From assembly GCF_019578655.1 (NCBI RefSeq), contig NC_063259.1:27267277-27331276 (forward strand): 64,000 bases of DNA, given 5' to 3'. This DNA is from Ricinus communis. Lineage: Eukaryota; Streptophyta; Magnoliopsida; Malpighiales; Euphorbiaceae. The notes beneath the pieces were generated by a model. The model searched no databases, was not told where the DNA came from, and was given only the letters and a program-made list of their open reading frames with translations. Of this stretch, positions 36,603 to 46,530 are shown one piece after another; within the stretch, counting starts at the first letter, position 1, and each line of letters begins with the position of its first letter. A program made the translations under genes and the position numbers.

Positions 36603-36611
36603 CTATTTATA
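36603..36611 (+). promoter_or_regulatory. TATA box of P450 gene 4
   Basis: CTATTTATA, 54 bases before the start codon, inside a leader (CTATTTATACCC, then AGAAGTTAAACAA, then CAGAAGAAAA just before ATG) that is nearly repeated in front of gene 5. Confidence 0.7.
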
Positions 36612-36656
36612 CCCTCAGAGAAGTTAAACAAGAATTCAAACAATACAGAAGAAAAA

Positions 36657-38521
36657 ATGTGGAACTTCCTTACCCAGTTTTTTGGGCATTATAATGGAAC
36701 CTCCTTCTCCCTTACCGTATCCCTCATTTTCATAGCCTTAACCTTGATAATCTTCCTCTTCAACTCGTCTCAAAAGAAATCCTTGCCGCCTTCTCCACCT
36801 ACCCTTCCAATCATAGGAAATCTCCACCAACTTGGCTTTCACCCTCATCGCTCTCTTCGATCCATGGCTCAAACTCATGGCCCTATCATGTTGCTTCACT
36901 TGGGTACCCTTCCAACCCTTGTTATCTCATCAGCTGAAATGGCCCGAGAAGTCATGAAAGCCAATGATCTTGTCTTTTCAGACAGGCCTACATCAAGAAT
37001 CTCTAAGAAACTGCTCTATGACTACAAAGACATAGCTGGAGCTCCTTATGGTGAATACTGGAGGCAGATGAAAGGAATAAGTGTTGTACATCTTCTTAGT
37101 AGCAAAAGGGTACAATCTTTTAATAATGTCAGAGAAGAAGAGACGGCTTGCATGATTGAAAAGATTCAAAAGTCTTCTGATTCTTCTTCACCTGTGAATT
37201 TAAGTGAAGTTTTAGCTGCGCTTACCAATGATGTAGTGTGTAGAGTTGCCCTTGGGAGAAAGCAAATAACAACGAAACAAGGGAGAAAGTTTGAGGAATT
37301 ATTGGGAGATTTTGTGGAATTGATGGGCTTCAACTTTGGGAGCTATATCCCATGGCTTTCTTGGATTGATCAAGCGAACGGTGTAAATGCTAAAGTGGAG
37401 AGAGTTGCGAAAGAGCTTGATGACTTCCTAGATGGAATAATTGAAGCGCATATGTGCAATGAGCCCCGCGGGGAAGACAACAAGGATTTTGTGGATGTCT
37501 TGCTTTCCATTCAGAAAGAAAACATGTCTGGTTTTCCCATTGATCTAACAAGCATAAAGGCTATCATCTTGGTACAGACTCTTTATCCTCACACATATAT
37601 GCATATATATAATATATGTTATCAAGGTAAGGGTCCTAATATATTAAGCATTCTATATGTTAACGTTGAGAAGCATTTTGGGGACAATATGAGTACCTGT
37701 TACGTCATGTGTTACATAACAACTACTAAGCCAAAATATATTAATTTGCATATGCAAAGTAGATCATCAAATAAATACAAACCATTAAGTGGACTTTAAC
37801 AACCTATAGACCTGGATTTTGTGGCTCGAGTTATATCACTATATACAGCAACACCTCATTGTCATTTTCTTGTCATGCTTAAAACTCTTTCTTCTTGTAT
37901 TTGTACTAGGATGTACTTGCAGCGGGCACGGACTCTACATACACACTCCTGGAATGGGCAATGACAGAGCTTCTAAAGCATCCAGGAATGATGAAGAAAG
38001 TTCAGAGCGAAGTGAGAGAAATAGTCAACGAGAGATCAGTAATTACAGCGAATGATTTGGAGAGAATGCTTTATTTGAAAGCAATAATGAAAGAAACATT
38101 CCGCTTCCATCCTCCACTTCCGTTACTAGTTCCTCGAGTATCAACTCAAGATGTCAGAATAAAAGGGTACGACATTGCAACAGGTACACAAGCGATTATC
38201 AATGCTTGGGCAATAGGAAGAGACCCTGCAGTATGGGATAGAGCTGAAGAGTTTTGGCCAGAGAGATTCTTGAATAGTAGCGTAGATTACAGAGGACATG
38301 ACTTCCAATTGCTACCATTCGGAGGTGGCAGGAGGATCTGTCCAGGCATCCAGTTTGCGACAAGTTTAGAAGAGCTTGCTTTGGCAAATCTTTTACACAA
38401 GTTTGATTGGGCACTACCTGATGGAGTAAAAGAGGATGATTTGGACATGACTGAATCCGTTGGCCTTACTGTGCATAGAAAATTTCCACTTCTTGCTGTT
38501 GCAACTCCTCATTTTCATTAA
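36657..38521 (+). CDS. Cytochrome P450, CYP71 family-like (array gene 4)
   Basis: ER-bound mono-oxygenase, substrate unknown. Exons 36657-37571 and 37910-38521 flank a short 338-base intron in phase 0, giving 508 residues. Motifs: anchor (about 18-36), PPSPPTLPIIGN hinge, YGEYWRQMKG C-helix, I-helix AAGTDST at 309-315, ExxR at Glu367-Arg370 (KETFR), WPERF, FGGGRRICPG with Cys449. The I-helix has Ser314 where most P450s, including genes 1-3, have Thr; Ser keeps a hydroxyl and is tolerated in some P450s. It is closest to gene 5, sharing the TNDVVCRVALGRK block and the core promoter, which points to a recent tandem duplication. Frame intact; probably functional. Confidence 0.92.
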
Positions 38522-39138
38522 AGCATCTAAGCTAAGACAGGAATATTTCTAATCATAATTCGAAATAGATCATGAACAGCATTTGGATTCCGCCAGATTG
38601 ACCGCTGGTTTTGCGACACTTGCCCTTGTAAAAGAAATAGTCATAATTCAACAGTATGAATGATTGTCAAAGTAGGAATGTGGACTTTCAAAGTTCAACT
38701 GATATTATTTTTCTGTCTTTTTGTTAGTACCGTTGTTATTTAATTCTCTCTTTAAATAAATAAACGGAAAATTTATGGATCCTCTGAGACGTGGCTGTTA
38801 TACCAATTCAATAACGCAGAAGAGTGGGAAATAAAAGGACTTTGTAGCCTGTGGGATCCTCCTCCGGCTGCCAACTTAGTAAGTTTATATATTGCTATTA
38901 ATATGGCCGAAATTTTTGACAAAGAAAAAGTTAATGCTATGGGAGCCTAATATATTTATTATAATAAAATACAGAATATATAATACTTTGAAAAAGAATA
39001 GTATATTTAAAATAAATATAGTTCAATCTTATTTACAGTAATATCTATTTAGCCAGTAATAAAGCGTATGGTGTTATATTAGACAGTAATGGTCCATCTT
39101 ACTAGAAGTGTAAATGCTTCTTGGACCAATCCCTGGAG
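38522..39138. other. Spacer between P450 genes 4 and 5
   Basis: Short AT-rich spacer holding the 3' UTR of gene 4 and the promoter of gene 5; nothing else seen. Confidence 0.5.
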
Positions 39139-39147
39139 CTATTTATA
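39139..39147 (+). promoter_or_regulatory. TATA box of P450 gene 5
   Basis: CTATTTATA, 54 bases before the chosen ATG at 39193, at the same spacing and in the same leader context as in gene 4. This supports 39193 as the start and makes the in-frame codons upstream (from 39121) untranslated. Confidence 0.7.
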
Positions 39148-39192
39148 CCCCAAGAAGTTAAACAAATGATACGCACGCATTGCAGAAGAAAA

Positions 39193-40912
39193 ATGTCTAA
39201 TTTCCTCCAATTGTCAGAGCAACATGAAAACTTTACCTTATCTCTCGCCTTCTTAGCTTTATCCTTCGTAATCTTCCTCTTGAAATGGTCTCCACTTAGC
39301 AGCAGCAAGAAGTTCTTGCCACCTTCTCCGCCTAAATTTCCAATCATTGGAAATCTCCACCAAGTTGGCTTGCATCCTCATCGCTCTTTGAGATACTTGG
39401 CTCAAACTCATGGCCCTGTCATGTTGCTTCACTTGGGTAGTGTTCCAGTTCTTGTTATCTCATCAGCTGAAATGGCTTGCGAGGTCATAAAAACCCATGA
39501 TCGTGTGTTTGCTGATAGGCCAAGATCAAGCATATCCGAGAAACTTCTCTATCACCGCAAAGATATAGCCGCTGCTCCTTACGGCGAATACTGGAGGCAG
39601 ATGAAAGGTTTAAGTGTCCTACATCTCTTAAGTACCAAAAGGGTGCAATCTTTTAGTCATGTCAGAGAGGAAGAAACCGACTACATGATTGACAGGGTGA
39701 ACAGATTTTATTCTTCTTCGTCGACGCCACTCAATTTAAGCGAAATATTGGCAACGCTTACCAACGATGTAGTGTGTAGAGTTGCTCTTGGTAGAAAGCA
39801 TATCGCGACGAAAGGTGGTATAAACTTTAAGGAATTACTGGGGGAATTTGTGGAGTTGTTGGGGTTCAATATTGGGACATATATTCCATGGCTTGCTTGG
39901 ATTAATCATGTTAATGGAGTAAATAGCAGAGTGGAGAGAGTAGCTAAAGAGCTTGATAACTTCCTAGATGGAGTAGTTGAAGAGCATATGAGCAGTGATC
40001 GTCGAGATGATTATAGCAAGGACTTTGTTGATGTTCTTCTTTGGGTTCAGAAAGAAAACATGGCTGGTTTTCCTATTGATCGAATTAGCATCAAGGCTCT
40101 CATCTTGGTAATTCTCTGTTTCTGATGTTATGCTACCATGCGTGTTCTTGAAGTTTATTTTCCTAAGTCATAATCTCTGGGAATTGGTATTTTCATGGAT
40201 CTTTAGAATAAGAAATGTGGTTTTGCCTAAACAAAAACTTTCAGCTTGCATAAGTATGCACTTCTAACTAATTTTCTGTCTTGGTTTATGCTAGGATGTA
40301 TTTTCTGCAGGCACAGACTCTACATACACAGTCCTCGAGTGGACAATGACAGAGCTTCTAAGGCATCCAAAGATTATGAAAAGACTTCAAAATGAAGTGA
40401 GAGAAATCGCCAACAGCAAATCAAGGATCACACCGGACGATCTAAACAAGATGCAATACTTAAAAGCAGTAATCAAAGAAACTCTTCGTTTGCATCCACC
40501 ACTTCCGTTACTAGTTCCTCGAGTATCAACCCAAGATGTCAAACTGAAAGGTTTCGACATTGCAGCAGGAACCCAGATCTTAATCAATGCTTTTGCAATA
40601 GGAAGAGACCCTGCATCATGGGATCGACCCGAGGAGTTTTGGCCAGACAGGTTCTTGGATAGTAGCATAGACTTCAAAGGACATGACTTCCAGTTGCTAC
40701 CATTTGGGACCGGGAGGAGGGCTTGTCCAGGCATCCAGTTTGCAATCAGCATAGAAGAGCTTGCTTTGGCAAATCTTCTGTACAAGTTTGAGTGGGCATT
40801 GCCTAGTGGAGCAAGAGAGGAAGACTTGGACATGACTGAATCCATTGGTCTTACCACGCATAGAAAGTCTCCTCTTCTTGCTGTTGCGACTCCATATTCT
40901 CACCAACAATGA
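39193..40912 (+). CDS. Cytochrome P450, CYP71 family-like (array gene 5)
   Basis: ER-bound mono-oxygenase, substrate unknown. Exons 39193-40107 and 40295-40912 with a 187-base phase-0 intron, the shortest of the array, give 510 residues. The ATG at 39193 (MSNFLQL) was chosen because exon 1 then has 305 codons like genes 3 and 4. Motifs: anchor (about 17-35), PPSPPKFPIIGN hinge, YGEYWRQMKG C-helix, I-helix SAGTDST at 309-315 with Ser314, ExxR at Glu367-Arg370 (KETLR), WPDRF, FGTGRRACPG with Cys449. It is sister to gene 4 and the last intact member of the array. Frame and key residues are intact. Confidence 0.92.
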
Positions 40913-41281
40913 TCTATAGCTTCTATTTTTCTTTGTTAAATACTATAAATTTCTTGTTCTAATACTACAATGTTTAAATAGAAGTTCTTAAAATAAAAAA
41001 TAAAAAAATATAGGAGCTTGAAATCAAAAATTGTATTGCAATGAAAAATAAAAGAATTTGCAAAATAGAATTGATATTGGACATATTTTCCATAGAGAAT
41101 TACATGGTGCTAGGGACATGTTAAAATAAAATTATCCCACAAATATTATGAAAAAGATCTTCAAGTTTCACCATTCCGTCGCAGTTTTAGTCCAAGAGAT
41201 CCATAAAAGATGCTATCAAATTTTGAATATAGATTTATACCCACGGGCAACTATAGGAAGATACAGAATCATTTAACACAT

Positions 41282-41405
41282 ATGTATGGGCAGCATCATA
41301 GACTTCAAAGGTCAAGGTATTTAGCTGAAACCTACAGAGATAGTAGAGGCTTCTGGCCAGCTATTATACTCAAGATATAGACATTACAGACGCTTTCAAA
41401 CAGAT
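41282..41405 (+). pseudogene. Heavily decayed P450 exon 2 relic
   Basis: The nucleotide sequence parallels the pseudogene at 33903-34100: a block reading MGSIIDFKGQ in one frame (tgggcagcatcatagacttcaaagg), then a degenerate haem-loop stretch (tagtagaggcttctggccagc) and ctcaagatatagacattacagacgcttt, matching the ALDIDxTEAF region. Gaps and shifts make it untranslatable. It sits just beyond the 3' end of the rhodanese gene. Confidence 0.6.
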
Positions 41406-41600
41406 CCCTATTGTGTAATGAAAATACGTGCAGGAATCCATGCCTAGATCTAATGTATTTTAACAGGAAGAAACATGAGTAATACGACTAATAACTACTC
41501 TTGGCTCCAAAACTGGGATTCTCTCTGGATCTCCCACTCTATAAACCGTTTCTCTAAGACTTCCTCCCATGTTCATTAATCAAACGCATTTAAGCTCCCG

Positions 41601-44600
41601 TCAATGTGATCTTATATCCTGAAAATAGCGGCTTACTTGTTGAGCGCCAAGAAACAAGGCATCAGCAACAAGGATGACTCCAACCTGCATCAGAAACAAA
41701 TTGAACATTCAATTTGTAGCTCAATAACTGAGCTTTCCCACAATATATTATTTACCAGAAAGGCAAAACACTTGAGTTACCAGACGCGCTGAGAATAATA
41801 ATCGGTAACCCCAACCTTCTTTAGCAGCTGCAACTCTTTGTTGATCTGTCCAACTGAAAGTTTTATAGTAATTATTCAATGTATGGAAAGGTCCAATATA
41901 CAGTTTCAAATATTGAAAGCCCAAATCAAATTAGTCAAAGCATGATACATTAGCCAACTGGTAATGGTAGAAAAAGGAGTTGAAGGAGCACTATAAATAA
42001 AAGTCAGAAACTGATTCAGCAAAACAGATCCTCTTACATGCAAACGGTATATTCATAGAGCTTATAAGAAGCAAAAATCCTTGTTTGGAGCACCTTCTCC
42101 AAGGTGCAATAATCATTCCCCATTTTGAGAAAACACAAAGGTGGATGGCAATTTTTTTTCTGACAAGCAACAAAATGCTGCTTTCCACAACTGGTGTTTC
42201 AGGAAGTCCACTATGAACATGAGATGAAAGCAATCTTCTGGCAGCAAATGGGATCCGAATGTATAGAATTGTTTGATTGTTAGTGTTTTAAGATTTTATC
42301 AGAATTGTGATAGGATATTTCATAGCTCTGACCTGGTGGTTTCTCTGATTATATTGTTTACTTTTAATGCAATAAAACTCTCTTTAGTTTTGACTGAACA
42401 AAGAAGAAAAAAAGGGCTCAAAGTATGGCTATGTGTTACATCTAGAACCCACTTATTTCATAATTGAATGCATTGCCCCTTTGCAGGGAGGCCAAACTTC
42501 AAAGTATGAGAGTCCAAAAGCTACAGGTCTGTACTAAAACCCATAGATATTATAATTGAATGTGACGACCATCTGGGAAGGCTAACATTCCCATCACAAG
42601 AATATCCAAGAAGCATAGATTTATAGGAAAATCAGGCACGCATATCTTGGAAATACCAATATATGTAATGAATGGTATTCATTTTATCTATGATGGGAAA
42701 ATTCTTTTGCAAGAAAATTAGATGAGAGGTTTATGTTATCATGAGCATGTAAAGAGAGGACCATCAAGAAGAGGCAAATATGAGATTCATACCCAAGGAA
42801 TTCAGAAACCCCTCCAATTCCAGCAAACTTAAGAGGCTGAGGACCTTCTGTGACAAGATCCTTTTCCATACAAGTTAAGGCACCAGATGAGTTAAATTCT
42901 TCCATTTGATTAGTATAAAAGAGGAGAAAATAAAAACAACTAAAAGAAAATTAAAACTATTTGAGCTAAAGGAAATCTCAAGGTTCCCATTAGATGTATA
43001 CCTCTTCTTCCGCTGCCTCAAGACCACCTTGAACCCAGAAAAGATTTCTATAACCAGCATTGTACAGCAGCTCACAAGCAGCTAGAGATCTGTGAAGATT
43101 TATAGTAAAGCAAAATACACAAAATCTTATGTAAATAATGTGATAATGAAACATTAATTTCATTTCTTGGTAAAAGCAGTATTGCACTCCAAAACCCTTT
43201 TCAAATGTGGCTCCATTTTCTTTTTCCCTTCTACTTTGTTCATGATGCAAGTTATGACAGCTTTTAGATCAGGTTCAGACAGAAGGTAAAATCTATACCC
43301 TTTCAATGAGCAACAACTTATATTGAAATAAAGCTGAATAAAATGTGGAAAGATGAGCTATTTTCATGTTATTGCACTATAACTAAGACCCTGTTGCTGA
43401 GGAGCTCTGGTTCATGACAGACAGTTAAGTTTTGTTGTATATATCTCATCTAGTAATCTTACTTGAGGTGAAACTTCTAAAGAATAGATTCTTTTAAATA
43501 CTATGAATCTAAAGGAACATACAGGTGAGATAAGTAAAACAAAATTTGAATCATAAGGACAAAGTGATATCAAAAACCATCACATCTAAACTAGGAATTC
43601 ACCTCAATCCCCTCTGGCATGCAACAATCAAGTCTGTATCTTTTGGGAACTTCTCCTCAACCTTCAATAAAAATTGACTGGTAAAAATAGAAGAGAAAGC
43701 ATAAGAAATTTATTTATTTGCAGACAAAAGCAAGTGCAAGTAACTAAGAAAAATGAAAGTATTTTACCACATACTTATCATAAGCTAATGTAGGTGCGCC
43801 ACTCCACCAGCCTCCTACAAACAGACGAGCAATTTAAACATTGAACATGCTCAAGCACAAGAAAGCAAAAAGTATTAAAAGGAAAATGGTTTCTTATATC
43901 CTTAGATAATTAAAAAAGGCATGTTTCCTCTATGCAACTATGCCTTAGTTATCTAACAGCGATGTATGTCTCAAGTCAAGCTGGTCATGTGAGTTTGACT
44001 CTCCCAATCCTGGTTGGCCTATAACAATTGTACAAATATGATCACATTCAAGTCACCAGTTGAAACATTCTATTTGATAACAGCAGGAGGTTAAGATGAG
44101 AACGGTATGGCACATGCTAAAATGTAACAAATACACAAGAGAAGGCTTCAGATTTTACCCATCATAAAAGTTGTAATCTTGCTTGAAAGAGTTCCAATAT
44201 CAGATCTATTATCAACTTCAAAGATTGGAATCCAAGATGAGCCTTTAACCCAGGCCTACAAAACACGTAAAGATTTAAAATTTAATTAATTGGAAAAGGA
44301 CATGGTGTTACCAAGGATATATTGAGAGAGCCAAAGATGTGAAAAGAGGAAACAAGTGAAGGGAGGGAAAAGTTCAAGACCGAGGGTGAAGGGAGTAACA
44401 TTGTAATAAGATTTAGATATTTAGATACAAGTTTGTCCAGTGAAACAAGCAGTGAGTCAATGATGATTTATTTGGACGACCAAATCGTTATAGATTGCAA
44501 AATTCTAGTGAAAAGCTTTCATTGACACTCATAGTTACTTCAGAGATATGATGAAAATTACCCTTTTAAATGTTATTTCACCATCAAGTGAAAAGAGTTC

Positions 44601-45525
44601 AGTCATAGCGAGTCAAGAAACTAGAATGTGTAGCCTTTATGCTTGCAACATTTGAGTTTAAATCAGTGAAAGAGGAAGATATATGAAGAAAAGGTAAAAT
44701 ACCTTTTTCCGCTCAACAGAAGGACGGACATCAAGTAGGGTTTTGTTAGATAGTTGAATCGCATAACCTGCTTCCCTTGGTGTAAGAACCTTTACTTTTC
44801 CTTCTCTAATCTAAACATGAAAAACAATTACATTTACCAAATGTAAGGCTCACATAACTTGAATTTGGAAGGTTTCCTCTCTATGAAATAATCAGTTTGA
44901 TCACAATCATACATAACAAATTAAAGATAACTTACAAATATATATTCTCATTCTATCCTACAAGACAGAAAAGATTCACTTTTAAATTCAAAATAATAAA
45001 AAAAAACTAAACAAGATATTCAAAATGGAGAATGCAATTAACAGACAAACTAAAGATAGGTTCAGCCATAATCAAAAGGTACATAATTGCCCACAAAAGT
45101 AAAAAATTGAATAAATAAATCTGTGTCTTCCGGTAATATAAAAATCTGTGCAGTAAATAAATTACCAAAAGGTCCCATCTCCTCTTGGCAGCAGCCATAT
45201 CTCTCATTTGCTTCAAATCATAATCTTCATCATCTCCAGCTTGCATTTGTAAAACCCTCACAGGCTGCTGCTATTGGAGAAAATAATTTTTATTGATAAC
45301 TAAAAATTAAAGTAAAAAGAGAAAGAAAAACCATCAATAAGAAGTAAGAAAAAAGACTTCAAAATGGCGTACAAAGCGATGTGATGTAAGAGTTCGAGTG
45401 AAATAGAGAGAAGCTGGCATTGAAGAGATAAATTTTCCATAGAACTTGGAGCTCTGTCCCCTTTGAAACTTTGAATATGAAACAGGCGTGAGAGCGTTGA
45501 GAGAAGAAAGTCCTGAAGCTTCCAT
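41601..45525 (-). CDS. STR11: Plastid rhodanese-like protein, STR11 type
   Basis: Single-domain sulfurtransferase-like protein expected in chloroplasts; its physiological substrate is not established. Ten exons on the minus strand: 45525-45358, 45270-45166, 44810-44703, 44255-44159, 43814-43768, 43661-43603, 43089-43002, 42860-42793, 41853-41781, 41684-41601, summing to 897 bases and 298 residues. Residues 1-56 are a Ser/Thr-rich transit-like leader. Next comes KQMRDMAAAKRRWD, then the rhodanese domain (about 98-225) with LLDVRPS, GGWWSGAPTL and the active-site loop VACQRGLRS (Cys190). A hydrophobic C-terminal segment (VGVILVADALFLGAQQ) may be membrane-associated. The match to Arabidopsis STR11 by memory is strong over its length. 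The exon 1 donor (GTCTTT) is weak, so that junction is less sure than the others. Confidence 0.92.
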
Positions 45526-46187
45526 GGCTGCTGAGCTTCTTTCACAGACTCTGTTCCCTTTGCTAAAATTGCTTATGTTTTGGATAAGTTTTCGCTCAGG
45601 ACAGGAGTGGGGACAAAACTCTTTTCTTTTCTCCTTCTTTTTTCAATTTATTCTGACGATAAGCCGCACCGTTTCATTTAGTTCCTCTGTTGGAACGCCG
45701 GAACAGCCGGTGTGTGGGCGTACTCTATTCTATGGTTTTCTTTCTCTATTTTCCAACTTCATTTTCATAAATTACCATAAATCTGCAGCAAGATTGGGTT
45801 TTGCCAAACAAAAAAGATTACAAAGAAATGAATCCGCTGCATAAAACAGTATTGATTTCAGTGTTCATTTACCGTTCAAAAACTTGTATAGATGTATATA
45901 TATTCCCTTGTTAGTGAAACCATCATCGATCATTTTAATTGAATAGTAGACCCATATTTATTTAAATTTTAGAAATATTATAATTTGATTGTATTTTGTG
46001 AATTTATTTGTATAAGTAATTTTAAATATATGACTTTTAAAAATAATATTAATCATTCTAATGTAATAGATTATTACAATTTTAACAATTTATCTAAAAT
46101 CGGTAATAAGAGAGTCAGTTATAGCCTATCCACCGACACTATTATTGGTTCCATAAAAATTTTTATAAGATTGTGAAATTTGAGAAT

Positions 46188-46530
46188 ATGAAATGTCAAA
46201 GAAAATAAGGGTGTTTATTAATGCAACATCAATATTCTTGGACACTAATTTATGGGAAAATTCAAGTGAATTTCGACCTGAAAGATTTCTGAATAATTGA
46301 ATTGATTTCAGCGGACAAGATTTTGAGTTAATACCCTTTGGAGTTGGACGCAGAGGATGTCCTGGAATGAACCTTGGCGTGATGCTGATTGAGCTTGCAC
46401 TTGCTAATCTCTTGTATTGTCATGACCGGGGATTGCCTGATGGCATTAGAATAGAAGACATGGATATGCAAGAGCTATTGGCATTACCATGCACAAGAAA
46501 AATCATCTATGCCTAGTAGCTACTCCTATG
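46188..46530 (+). pseudogene. P450 (CYP71-type) exon 2 relic beyond the rhodanese gene
   Basis: Reading from KIRVFINATSIF through WENSSEFRPERFLNN, a stop (TGA at about 46298), IDFSGQDFELIPFGVGRRGCPG and LIELALANLLY gives the second-exon half of a P450. A one-base deletion near 46470 (after DMQE) shifts frame; restoring the frame gives ITMHKKNHLCLVATPM, the usual C-terminus. It lacks exon 1, I-helix and ExxR. Its lineage differs from the five intact genes (GMNLGVMLIELALANLLY is CYP71B/83-like in style). Confidence 0.88.

Noticed and set aside
39121..39192. In-frame upstream extension of P450 gene 5
   Set aside because: It contains the TATA box and leader shared with gene 4, begins at TTG, and would give a 24-residue leader that the sister genes lack.
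45488..45844. 118-codon plus-strand frame opposite the rhodanese start
   Set aside because: Overlaps antisense to STR11 exon 1 and its promoter and lacks any family feature.
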